From the NCBI GenBank assembly GCA_964019135.1, contig OZ025258.1, forward strand, positions 11,365,961 through 11,429,960: a stretch of 64,000 bases of DNA, in the 5' to 3' direction. Under the pieces are notes generated by a model, which worked only from the letters and a program-made list of their open reading frames with translations, searched no databases and was not told the DNA's origin. The position numbers were made by a program, and so were the translations under genes. This DNA is from Arenicola marina. Its lineage: Eukaryota; Annelida; Polychaeta; Arenicolidae. Below, piece by piece: positions 53,752 to 64,000 of the stretch (its first letter is position 1; each line of letters opens with the position of its first letter).

Positions 53752-55917
53752 CTGCAAGATGATGACGTAGACAGCAAAGGTGACCTGGGTCTTACTGGAG
53801 GTGAAGCGCGGTTTCGTATTACCCTTCAGTCCCGCAGCGAATATTCTGTAGATGCGAGATGTCTTGATCAACAAGGGCGCGTTGATGACGGTCACGGCGA
53901 AGTGAAACCCGGCCTGGCGCAGGATACACGTGATCAAAGATGGCGGCATGATGAAGGCGCAAGTGTCCAGACAGGCCAGGAGGACGCCCGCGAGGATGAT
54001 CATGCTCAATTCACGGCTGCTGGCTTTGATGAGCTTCCTGTGGAAATTCCGGACTATGATCCCGATGACGACCAGCGCGGCTACGGCGCCCAGCAAGGCC
54101 AGACCTAGCAGGATCGCTCCCGCCACGTCGCTGTGACGTAAGTAAGTAGGGGTCAAAGCGAGGCACTCTCGACCAGTGACGTCATCCGGCCACGTGAAGA
54201 CAGGGCAAGTCCCGCAACCCGAGTTGTTGGCGGTGATGTATTCGTTGCTCCGGCAACGGCGGCAATCCCAACAGCACGACAGTTCCAATTGGTGGGTGTA
54301 TTCCCTCCGCGAACACGGTTTGCTGCATACGGATTCCGGATAGGACAATGTGTCTCCAGTAACTTCCTCAATCAACCAGGATTCGGGCCACATTAAACAG
54401 GAGATATTGATGGCCAATTCTCCATCGATTTGGCGTCCCCACTCGCCGCACGTCACTGGTTTCCGGCGTTTTCCCCGCTGTTGGACCTGATCCAGGGTGT
54501 ATCCCGATCTTATATGTCCCTCTTCATCAAACTGCATGTGTCCGGCAAAGCCTTGAAAAGATACGTTTTTCATGTACTGTAAAAGTCTCGATCCAGACAC
54601 GCAACTCTTGAGTCCTGTTTTGTCCCCGTCCAACACTTCCGGACAGTGACCGGATATGAGACTATGCAGCGCATGCGCATAGATCAACACGGCGTCGGCC
54701 CAACGGGCGTGATTAGAGCTGGGTACAATCTCGTCAATCTGTCCGATAGTTTTATTCCGGGTGCAATCATTGACATCTCTGGTGTCGTTCTCCATTGCGG
54801 AGCCACATCCGCTCAATGCTTGACAGTAACTCCCGATCCAGGGATTCGGGTTGTCGTCGCAATGGAGGGAGTTGAAGTACTCGTCGAAACCCGGAAGGTG
54901 CCCGCCGTGGTAGCCGGTGAAGATGCCCCAGTTGGCCTCGCGGGAGAGGGGCCAGGCCCCCATCATGATATCCCCGGAGAGCCAGATGAATTGTGCGGAC
55001 GCGTCGCCTCTGTCCAGCGCCTCGTATAGGGCCAACGCCTGTCTGTCGAACAAGAAGGTGACGACGACCCGGGCCTTGGCGTTCCGGGACAGCTCCCTGG
55101 CGACGTCATCGTACTCGACTCGGCCGGCGTCGCTGGCGATGCGGTGTGAGTACGCGATGCAGATGCCTCTCTGCTTGACTTGCTTCTCCACGTGCTTCGC
55201 ATTGCCCTCCGAGTAGCCGCCTTCGGAGTACACCAGGGAGACGTACGTCCACCGGAAGTGAGTCAGCAGCTCCACCAGCGCCGTGGACTGATACGCATCC
55301 GGAAGTAAGGTCCGCAGGAAATACCCGAAGCGCGTCGAGTCTTCCAGCTCGTCGTTCGTGGCCGTGGGACTCAGCACGGGGACATGGAACAGTCCCATGA
55401 AGCTCGATACCATGATGGACTGGCCGCTGAACATCGGACCGATGGTGCCGACGATGTCGCCATTTCTACCATCGGCCGCGGCGTTACCACCCATCGGAAC
55501 TGCGTCATTAAGACTCCCGGGACGTATCGGAGAGCTGCGGTTCACCATGGCGACCGCCCGCGCAAGCGCCGTCAGCTCCTTCCGGCAATCGTCGGCGGCG
55601 ACGAACCCCAGAGTGACATTCGGCAACAGATCGCTTCTCTCGTTGACCTTGCCGATGGCGTAGACTAACGTCTCCAGCAGCTCCACCTCGGACGGCCGGA
55701 GGGTATCCATGTCGCAGAAGGAGTCCTCGCTGTAGCCATGGATACCGAGCAGGATCCCGAGATTCAGGTCTCCGAGGCGTTGATAAGAGTGCTCGGACAG
55801 CTCGGGTACTCCGGACTCCGTCCCCCTGCTGCTCCGCTGGTTGACCGACAGCAAGACGACCAGATAGAACCAGCGCCTTACAGCCATCATATCTGCCCTC
55901 AGTTCAGTATCTTTCAT
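53752..55917 (-). CDS. Class C GPCR (metabotropic glutamate receptor-like), coding exon 1
   Basis: One 2166-nt exon gives 722 residues and ends in phase 0 at a CAG|GTAATA donor. Order: signal peptide (about 10-32, MMAVRRWFYLVVLLS; Met 1, 10 or 11 may start), Venus-flytrap ligand domain (about 48-520), nine-cysteine linker (C531 to C585, the NCD3G pattern), then TM1 (about 597-622), TM2, TM3 and the start of TM4. KASSRELS after TM1 and TKTSRIYRIF-like IKTSRIYRIF after TM3 are mGluR hallmarks. By comparison with mGluR1, the alpha-amino-acid contacts look kept (S164, T187, D207, Y235, D316). The arginine that holds the glutamate side chain appears replaced (L80 region). The ligand is therefore probably an amino acid other than glutamate, as inferred for insect mXR-type receptors. 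Signalling through Gi/o or Gq cannot be read here. Confidence 0.94.
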
Positions 55918-57338
55918 ATCGCATTATTGGTTTCTCAATTGCATTATTCGTGCAGCCATATAATGGGATATTAATATACACACATATATATATATTGTCA
56001 GCTTTGTCCAATGTACATATATGAAGATTTCGACACTGATCAGTATATATATATATATATATATATATATACTTACACTAAGATGCGGTCTGTTCCCCCG
56101 TCACCATGGGAGTTCACCCTCAAGGCTCGTTGCCACGGTCAGCATCATCCCGACTGACTGCGGGGATTGAATGGCCGGGTTTGCCGCGCACCCCGCCCAT
56201 ATAAAGGGCGAGGGCATGGCTAGGGGAGCTCACGGCGGGGTCCGTGTTTTAGTGGTGACGGCGTCACGCCAACAGCCTCCCGGCCACAACGTGTCACAGC
56301 TACCGCTGGCCCCGCAAATGTAATAATAACCCTGTCGCAGCCACGCCACGCCATACCCTGCCGAGCCATGCCAGCGCCATCTATCGAGGACTCGCTCACA
56401 CCTGGCCCCTCCGGGAAACGGTTGGCATTGGATACATGGCGCCTGACGCAAGTCATTGGCGTAGGAAGATTGTTGCGGTTGGCGGGGCGGGGGGGGGGGG
56501 CACAACCAACACGTAGCGCGACAACCACTTTTCGTTTGGTCATTGGAGATATATACACGGTACCGATACAAATGGTGCTTTATTCGGGTTACAACGGAGT
56601 CTATATGGTTACAACGGTTTCTATTCGAGTCGCATGGCCGAATGCGCCTTCTGCTCCTGCGGAAATGGACCTCAATCTAGAGCCAGCCAGAAAAAGGAGG
56701 TAAATAATGAGTTCCCCTGTACATTTCAACTTTCTTTCCAAGTGATGTTATTGCGGTTTACATAGAGTTGAAGAGAAATATCATGAACACAAATCGACGT
56801 GTCACGCCACGCTAGTGTTGACAACCCTACACGATTTATCACTTTCTCCATATTTCTTTTCAAGTACCATCCACTGTACGTAGCTTGGAAGTAGGTTCTG
56901 CTTCATAGATCATATGTACACCAATTGGTTTCCCGCCAATGCATCGTTTAGTAGTTTTACGACCCAAACAAAGCCATTAATGATACAACGTGTTCTAGTT
57001 CCACATGGCGAAGGTAGCAAATTTTAACAACATGTTTTATTCAACTTTGGAGTCGCAGTGTCGAGGCAGTCCCGTTGTCAATGACACAGGACGAGAGCAG
57101 CTATAACATGGCCCATATGACTTTTTTCTTTGAGCTCTACTTAGAATTACTTGTTATTATGCAACCTAGATATAACATATACTTGAAAGCCCTCACTGCC
57201 ATCAGCTTTAAGAATATTATTATTTCAACAGTTTTTTCAACACCATTTGTGTACTAAACTTACTGTACTAATTTGATGATAGCCAACTAGCAGGCTGGGG
57301 TAAAATGAAAGGGCAAATATTTATCATAAAGTTGCATA
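55918..57338. other. Upstream region of the receptor gene
   Basis: No coding exon recognised. An AT microsatellite lies at 56040-56071, and a GC-rich patch around 56080-56500 may contain the receptor's 5' end. Frames of 111-113 codons here overlap on both strands and have no domain. Confidence 0.5.
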
Positions 57339-57730
57339 TCGAGTTCTTTCCCGCCAAAACTAAGCCCAGGCGAAATTTATATCAAAATTTGCAGAAAACT
57401 CGATTGTTCCATTCCATAAATTCAGAAATCTGATAAATCTCGCCGTTTCGGCTGTGGTGTGGCAAACGTGTCTATCCCGCGACACCACAGCACTCTGTCG
57501 CGGCACTGCTACTTATAACAAAGCATCGCGAAGCACTCAAACTGATGACGTTTACCACTGAAATGAAAATTTGTGGTAAATTGATATCACGGGCAAAGCT
57601 AAGAGACACTATTTGGCAGTCTGGCATGGGTGGAGTATAGACAAAACCAATCTTGAATGATTCAAGGACTGATTCTTATTTTTATCTTTACCTCTTTAGT
57701 TTTGGCGGGAAAGAGCTCCACATGCAACTT
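57339..57730 (+). mobile_element. MITE, AAGTTGCATATCGAG family, copy 2, with TA duplication
   Basis: The ends AAGTTGCATATCGAGTTCTT and GAGCTCCACATGCAACTT are inverted over about 33 bp, including CCCGCCAAAACTAA / TTAGTTTTGGCGGG. TA stands immediately outside both ends (57337-57338, 57731-57732), as for Tc1/mariner or similar transposases. This is the most complete copy, 392 bp. Confidence 0.9.
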
Positions 57731-59713
57731 TAACTGTTATAGCTGCTCATACAGCCATTTTTCACCTGTATTGTGATTTTCAAAATGTTTTTGCAATATC
57801 AAGAGCATTTTTTACTTGCTCTATCACCTTGCAATTGCAAGTTTCTATGCAAGATCGGTACCGTGGTATACAACCAACAAATATTGGCCTAACGCAAAGT
57901 CTACTGTTTTATTACAGTTTTATGAATGTGTTCTTCAGATTCCATGCAATTAGGCCAAAGGTTGTGACAATTAAGAGTAGATTTGAACACGAGTATAATA
58001 TGTCAGCTTAATTTAACCTAGACGTCAATTATCACGCCATGTTAATTAAATAAAATGTTCTTTTTCGCTTGTTATTCTGACATACAATTTTAATCAACCG
58101 GTTGACAGGTCATGGAATTCCTATACCGTACCAGACAAAGTGCGTGTATTTCGTCCGCAAATAGTATGAAATTCTAAAATTAATTAAAATGTATTCACAT
58201 AATTGCTTATTACGACAGTGTCATCTGTATAACAACAGAGATTATTATATTAAGCTACTATAAAGTTTGACAGGCAATACCATACATTCCTACAACTCTC
58301 ATGTAAGATCATTTGGCAACAATCCATTCATCCAAAATGCTTACGCTGATTCCTTATCAAAGGAGCCAAAAACCTTTAGTCGCCTCTGATTGTAAACCAC
58401 AAAGGAAGATGCTATTGTCTATTAGGGGAGTCGCGTCTGCTCTGTGATTAAATATGTGTATTAACAGACAATGGTTTAACCTCTTCCGTGTCATATTGTA
58501 AGTTTGAGATAATTTTCAGTCGTCGTAAATTAGAAAATGTTCTCTCTGCTGTTGCGGTGGGAACGGGGATTGTGTAATAAATGCGCAGGAATTTCATCTA
58601 CTTTCTTCAGTTAAGCACTTTGCTAACGTGATTCTTGTTCAAGACGGCACATATAGTTTTTACCTTAGTAATGCGAAATAACAGCCATGCACGATAAATT
58701 TCATGCATATTATTATTCCTAGAAGTCGAAAATCACACGTTTGCAAAACTATCTGACGGAATGTTCTTTCTTGGGCTCATTGCGCGAAAAAAAAGACCAG
58801 TTGACAGCAACGTGCACTGATTAAGGTACCATGTTTATTGTGCTTAAACTTGTCTATTATGCAGAAGTTACATACACATAATTTTCGCATTATTCAGATA
58901 AAAATATGTTTGAATTCATACCGGTTTTACATTTTCTTCTGACCGCATGACAAATTAAATCTTCAGTTTACAGAAGTCCATGTCATCACAATAAATTGTC
59001 TTTAAATTATCAATAACAGCGTAAGAAACGCCGTCAGCGGTCCGTGACAGGACAGATGCCAGTGCCGGATCCAGGAATTTACAAGAGGAGCGGAGAGCAC
59101 CATTTATGTAAGTACTATGTTGGGGTGCTGCGGAGCTACTATCCAGGCACGGTGAGAAACTGTTTTCGCCTATTTTCCAGCTAAATGGGGGTCACACGCC
59201 CCCTGTGCCCCCCCCCCCCCCCCCGAGATTCGTCATTGGATTCTATGTCAATCTCTATACTACAGTCCTGTCCCGTTGCGCAAAAATCGACACGCCAGTT
59301 CTTCCATGATGGAAACTAAGACTTTAAAGTATTGGTGAGTTTAACGGTTCTCTTTTGACTTCATGTTTTATGTTTCTCGCGCAGAACGTATCACCACGCT
59401 GCACGAGAGTTGCTCAGCAAGTGCAACACCGTATTGATCAGATGAATCGTGGTTCTATTATATATGATTAGCCCGTACATCTCTGAACTTTATCGTGAGG
59501 CTCTACCAGGATAATAAACGAAAAATTGTCATTTGTTAGCATTTGAATTATTGGTGGGGGGGGGGGAGGGGCACAGAGATACAAAGATACCCAATATGTT
59601 GATTTTGGGTAAGCGTGAGTAAGCGTATCCGGAAAAAACTAGCTGAGCCCAGCATCTAGTTCGCCAATCTCGACCTATGGGGTTTAGTCTAGAGGGATGT
59701 CAGTACATCCGGA
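57731..59713. other. Gene-free stretch
   Basis: No gene recognised. A C tract lies at about 59207-59224. The piece CAGTGCCGGATCCAGGAATT at 59058 resembles one end of the CAGGGGCGGATC MITE family, but the other end was not found. Confidence 0.45.
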
Positions 59714-59975
59714 GGGGCCGGCCCGGTAGCTCAGTAGGGTAGAGCGCTCGCACAGACTAATCTGGTCACCTGAGAGCCTAACGGCACGTGGATCAATGAT
59801 TCGCGCGCCTTTGTGGCCATGTCTGTGTGTTCGCAGGATCAAGGTCCCATGTCCTTCTTCGCAAAGAGTAGGGGGTTACCCCCGGGTTCATGGCGCCACT
59901 CTCCCTTCCTTCTCCCATTGACGCGATAGGACCACAAGTGATTAAAGTGTCCTCGATATACAACCAACCATCCAT
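59714..59975 (+). mobile_element. SINE (type A), copy 3, with 10-bp target duplication
   Basis: The head GGGCCGGCCCGGTAGCTCAG, TAGGGTAGAGCGC (A box) and GATCAATGATTCGCGCGCC (B box) is tRNA-like. The body includes GCAGGATCAAGGTCCCATGT, GGGGGTTACCCCC and CTCCCATTGACGCGATA, and the tail is CAACCAACCATCCAT. TACATCCGGA at 59704-59713 is repeated at 59976-59985, a perfect target duplication. Confidence 0.93.
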
Positions 59976-60159
59976 TACATCCGGAGCCCACAGAACACCA
60001 ACCGCCCCAACTCAAGATGTCCCTTGTACCATTCCCAAGCCGTAAGCACAATTTAAGGCAGTGTCGTGTTGCTCACCATTACGGTGCGCTGAGAACTGTT
60101 TTCTGCCAGGGTATACAGTGCCTTAGCCTTTGACCCCTCCGGAGCCATACCCGCAAGGC

Positions 60160-60503
60160 AGTGGGCGCATTTCTTTGGTAACCCGTCTATATCCCCAAAG
60201 TGGACCGAATACGCACATTACGCATCAGTTTACCGCCCGACACTTTTTTACCAGGGTCGGGTGCGCGCGAATCCATTCTGTATGCCGATGTGCCTCCTTT
60301 AAAACCGCACAGGACGTTCGGGAGAAGAGGGCGGCTGATTGACAAGTGACTGTCTGTCAGGCTGGTTCCATGGCTCATAAGTAAACCGGACGTGATCGGT
60401 GTGAACATTTCATTGACATTCGGCATAGCCCGACCGGTAGGTCCGGAAGAGCTTGGATGTATACCGGGCGGCCCACCGGTCCTGGCCCAACGAAATACGC
60501 CTA
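60160..60503 (+). mobile_element. About 333-bp MITE family, copy 3
   Basis: Ends GTGGGCGCATTTCTTTGGTA (left) and CCAACGAAATACGCC (right) are inverted; the body matches 28845-29150 and 37158-37492 (GGACCGAATACGCACATTA, ACCGCCCGACAC, GGTGCGCGCGAATCCATTC, TTCGGGAGAAGA). The 118-codon minus frame is a shadow. Confidence 0.85.
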
Positions 60504-60639
60504 GTAGGTCAGTATCAGTCAATTCCTTATCCAATAAAAACACTGATCTAAACGGACGCTCTAAAGCAAGGTGAAATATTTAATTATTGCAGACACATTG
60601 GCTGGCACATTTTGGTCAGCGAAAAAGTTAAGCAATTTT

Positions 60640-60780
60640 TCTTATTGCATTGCCTCGCACCTCCTCCTCATGCCAGAAATGAGAGAGTCACTGATGTCAG
60701 CACACTTCATGACCTCCGACAGATACTGATACAGGAGTGGGCCAACATTCCTCAGCTTAGAATTGGTACGGTGGACCCAC
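60640..60780 (+). pseudogene. Possible Tc1-like transposase C-terminal scrap
   Basis: The frame encodes TLHDLRQILIQEWANIPQLR. This resembles the L...L..EW..IPQ stretch near the end of Tc1/mariner-type transposases, which is normally followed by a short R-rich tail. No catalytic DDE segment is visible upstream. The similarity is short and could be chance. Confidence 0.35.
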
Positions 60781-62820
60781 TCGATACTGAGGTGTTTCAT
60801 TCAGTAACGCGAATAAATTCAAATTCAATCAGAAAACGTTTGTATTGTCTTCTTCTTTCAGACTTTATGCTTTGTGTTACATATGCATGATAACCATTTC
60901 CAATGCACCAAAACTGTCTCATAGATTAATTCGGCACTTTTCGCGAAGCACCCCGGTCTCCTTGAACATTTCCTGGTTGACTACACATTCGACAGAAATT
61001 CACACTATTGGTATCAGTCAAAAGGTGAATAACCCACCTTCAACTGATACAGCGCACGCAAAAACACAAAAACAGGACTGATATATGACAAGTCTGATTT
61101 GTCGAGTCAGAGAGTGCGAACAAACAACCTACACTGTCCATTGTACCCTGGCGGCGATGGCATGAAACAGATATAACGTGATGAATATTTTTGCATCTTC
61201 TGAAAACAACTGACGCCATGTAAAAGATAATGACGTGTTATGTGTGACTGAAAACATCGCACCGTATGAAGCCAGGTAAACACAAGACAGCGAGGCACGT
61301 ATAAGCATCATAATCAAAACATTAATTGTTGCAATTTGTCAAACTGCCAAGCAGACTGGTAATATAAGTCGACATATGTTGCAAAGATATAGGAGTACAT
61401 GAAGACTTTGTTCAGCCTTCTACGCAAGCAGTTTTTTTTCGGATTGAAGGGGAATTTGAAATGTGAACCAAGATGGACGCATCTAGCTTGAGAGAACACT
61501 GCTGATTTGTTCCGCTGTTTCTGATTAGAGAACCTATATAGGATAAATTGTGTGCAGTTCATCAACAGCTAACTTTGTATATTCTATGTTAGCCATTGTT
61601 GTATTAAGGACTGAACGTCCAACTGTTCTAATCATGCTTGAGTCTGCGACAGCGCCATCAAGTGTCTTTGTCTTATGCTAATGAGCAGTCTCATATTTGT
61701 CACTTGTCTCCTGATGACTGACGTGTAAAGAACATACATCTCAGAGAAGTAATAGACGACACGAACTGTACTTCGTCTTCGTCTCCGTAACACAACATTT
61801 ATAGTGGGTTTTTAACATAATTAACCAATAATTATTGCATGCAAATTGTATATGTATGAAGTTTATTCTTTAACTACCATATGGTGAATGAATTACATCT
61901 TCATTGAATGTCGTGCGTCTGATATCGTGGATATTATGTGAGATATGCACCCTCAATGAGAGACTTCATACGTGGTCCAGTTTTGTCAACCCCTGTAAGT
62001 CGCTGGCGCTACTGACACGGTGACAGTGACATGTGACGTGGCTTGTTTTGGTGGTCGTTAAGCCGTCGCTGCAGGGTATCCTTCCCGTTCACGGTCCCCC
62101 GAGAGGTGACGTGCTCGGCCCGTTACCGGCGACCTCCTCGCGGGTACGTAATACGAGCTTCGCGTTCTGTAATGGATCGGCGACGTGGGGTAAACTCTTT
62201 TTACTGCCTGGATGTTGTTGGAATAATAATAATAATAATACCGTTGGAAGCGCAGCCTCATGCACAGGAGGCGAACCGATGACACGGCCCCAGGCTGCAC
62301 AAAATCGGCACATTACGGGACAGAAAAGATGAAGTGCTCTGGACAACAAAGCGAGAATGGCGTGCCAACGTAGCAACAAGTAGATAGGAAACCGGTTGTT
62401 GTTTTAGGCGCGCTGCGTGCTGGAGAGAGCTAAATTAGGCCAATGAATCTCAGGGGACATGATATGGAATACAACGGGACGGTCAAAACAAAGAAGAGCA
62501 AATGCCATGTGGGTCATAGTAATACTTTTGTGAAGTAGGTTAGGCACGGCGGGGTAGGGCATGATGTTTTGGTTATATGTATCTTTTCGTATCATATTAA
62601 TCAATAGATCAGATTGCTTTCATATGAATTGTAACATGGTCCGACGTGCAACCAACTTGTAGCTTGTTATGTACCGCGCTGTAATTTTGTAAATCTACAT
62701 GTCTATATTATTGATAGACGTCGTGACCAGATGGAAATAAACTATAATCATAATAGCTGGTTCAATGATACACAGTAAGGTAAAGTAAGGAAATAAAACG
62801 ACTGCAGACAAGTCAAATTA
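60781..62820. other. Gene-free stretch
   Basis: No convincing exon or repeat. AAT trinucleotide repeat at 62221-62240. Frames near 62033-62379 overlap on both strands and lack domains. Confidence 0.45.
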
Positions 62821-63160
62821 AAGTTGCGTGTCGAGTTTTTTCCCCGCCCAAACTAAATTAAGAGGTCAAAATTCAAACAAGAATCAGTCCGTGAATCATC
62901 TCAATTTTTATATTTCACGCATGCGAGACTGCCAAATGCAGTCTCTTAGCCTTGCCCGTGATATCAATTTACGTTTTGAACGTAGTGGTAAACGTCATCA
63001 GTTTGTGTGCTTTGCGATGCTTTGTTATAAGTAGCAGTGCCGCGACAGAGTTCTGTGGTTTCCCGGGGCAGACAGGTGCCACATCACAGCCAATACGGCG
63101 ATGTTTATTAGGTCCCTGAATTTATTAAGTGAAACAATCGAGTTTGCTGCAAATTGTGCT
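62821..63160 (-). mobile_element. MITE, AAGTTGCATATCGAG family, truncated copy 3
   Basis: The left end AAGTTGCGTGTCGAGTTTTT is intact and preceded by TA. The inside is the inverse of 47134-47498 (CTCTTAGCCTTGCCCGTGAT, GTGCTTTGCGATGCTTTGTT, GGCGATGTTTATTAGGTCCC). The right end is lost after about 63160. Confidence 0.85.
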
Positions 63161-63318
63161 AAAACCAAAAAACAAAAATGGGTATTTTATTCTCTGTAAT
63201 ATCGTCGGTATAACACGTCTTGCTCGAAAACATCAAATTGGACATATGGCGTCTGTCGACACAATTTGTAACACCATGTGACAACTGATACGTTTGTCCA
63301 TGCCACGGCACCTTTCCT

Positions 63319-63385
63319 ATAGATATATATATATATATATATATTTTTTTTATTTATTTTTTTTTTTTTTTTATTGCTTAAAAAA
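63319..63385. repeat. AT microsatellite plus T tract (LINE poly-A tail on the minus strand)
   Basis: (TA)n at 63321-63344 is followed by T-rich sequence to 63372. Read on the minus strand this is a poly-A-like tail directly downstream of the LINE 3' end at 63480-64000. Confidence 0.7.
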
Positions 63386-63478
63386 AGTCAATTGGTATAG
63401 CGATACAGCGGTACATATATATACATACATATCTACGGATGACGGATGTTAAATATCGTGGCTGCCAACTGGTTGGTC

Positions 63479-63999
63479 TGTTCACATGAAGCTTTTCCAT
63501 TGGATTTCAAAATCTTTCGATTTATACTTTTTCTCGTAATACGATTTCTTTAATGTTAGTATATTACGTAATTTCGTAATCAAACCACTTAGTCTGGGGA
63601 AAGTGACACGATACTTACATTCATGGATATACTTCCTACATATGAGCATTACATAATCTATTTCATAGTTAATTCCGCCGAATAAAATGTTTTTTTCATC
63701 AAAAGGTAGTTTTTTGTGGATCTCATACCTATCCACTCATACACGTCAACCCAGAATCGCTTAACTACTTCGCAATGTACAAAACCATGGATTAAGGTGT
63801 CAATCTGTTCTTGACAAAACTCACATAGATCGCTTTCCTTCAGTCCATATACATATAATTTTTCACCCGTACATATAATACGATGCATTAATTTAAACTG
63901 GAACTCCTGAAGTTTTACACAATTCATAGTTCTATAGATTGTGTTAAAATAGGACATATATTCTTGCTTCGTTAAGGCTGTTCCTAAATCATGGTTCCA
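63479..63999 (-). pseudogene. 3' end of an L1/Tx1-like LINE, frameshifted, running off the window
   Basis: From the right edge the minus strand reads WNHDLGTALTKQEYMSYFNT, then KLQEFQFKLMHRIICTGEKL, YVYGLKESDLCEFC, HGFVHCEVVKRFW. This is the C-terminal zinc-binding segment (zf-RVT, C-x2-C ... H-x4-C) found after the reverse transcriptase in L1- and Tx1-type elements. The frame ends at 63658, while the continuation (LPFDEKNILFGG, ICRKYIHECKYR, ending in a stop at about 63482) is one frame over. A frameshift therefore lies near 63705-63745. The endonuclease and polymerase lie beyond the window. The copy is dead unless the shift is an assembly error. Confidence 0.82.
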
Positions 64000-64000
64000 C

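Noticed and set aside
54646..55668. Plus-strand frames up to 127 codons opposite the receptor exon
   Set aside because: Antisense shadows of a GC-rich coding exon.
56191..56210. TATAAA at 56200 in CCGCCCATATAAAGGGCG as a promoter
   Set aside because: It is on the plus strand with no plus-strand gene following. For the minus-strand receptor the reverse reading TTTATATGG is a poor TATA box, about 280 bp from the start codon.
59714..59790. Functional tRNA gene at GGTAGCTCAGTAGGGTAGAGC
   Set aside because: A and B boxes are present but the sequence continues into a SINE body with target duplications, and no clean acceptor stem closes.

Overview
This window is nuclear DNA from an invertebrate animal. 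Three gene loci have spliced exons with canonical GT/AG borders: VPS29 (one exon at the left edge), IFT20 (complete, four coding exons) and a class C receptor of the metabotropic glutamate type (complete, two coding exons). Non-LTR retrotransposon remains, tRNA-derived SINEs with perfect target duplications, many small inverted-repeat DNA transposons and long minisatellites fill the rest. A marine deuterostome or other spiralian-grade invertebrate is plausible. The species cannot be fixed from sequence alone.

Layout. 1-9.1 kb: VPS29 (minus) and IFT20 (plus) lie head to head. Three foldback elements sit around IFT20, one upstream and two in intron 1. 9.3-14.2 kb: four tandem arrays in a row (21, 46, 37 and 60 bp units). 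14.2-18 kb: SINE and MITE pieces and a decayed non-LTR retrotransposon broken by a 30-bp minisatellite. 18.3-29.7 kb: on the minus strand, a cluster of related small exons, all with phase-1 borders. I read these as one nearly complete gene for a secreted helical protein (signal-peptide exon 26690-26735, then three more exons) plus three partial relatives. Intron 1 of the nearly complete member holds a 2.4 kb array of about 40 copies of a 60-bp unit. The proteins are not recognised. Their signal peptide, helix pattern and size (about 207 aa) recall four-helix cytokines, which is a hypothesis.

30-52 kb: no protein gene recognised. The region holds MITEs, a very long AT repeat, two related TGACGTCA-rich blocks (33.5-35.6 and 42.3-45 kb), and between them a 5.5 kb element (35804-41337) with inverted ends, a near 8-bp target duplication and arrays of CTATAG-bearing units just inside each end. 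A G-rich array, two arrays of a 17-bp unit and two recent SINE insertions follow. 52.6-55.9 kb: the class C receptor gene (minus). 56-64 kb: more MITEs and SINEs, a possible Tc1-like transposase scrap, and the 3' end of an L1/Tx1-like LINE running off the right edge.

VPS29 (retromer) and IFT20 (ciliary transport) are housekeeping genes, the receptor is a cell-surface sensor, and the helical-protein cluster is the part most likely to be undescribed. Similarities and residue equivalences were judged by eye and from memory of the families; no search or alignment program was run.
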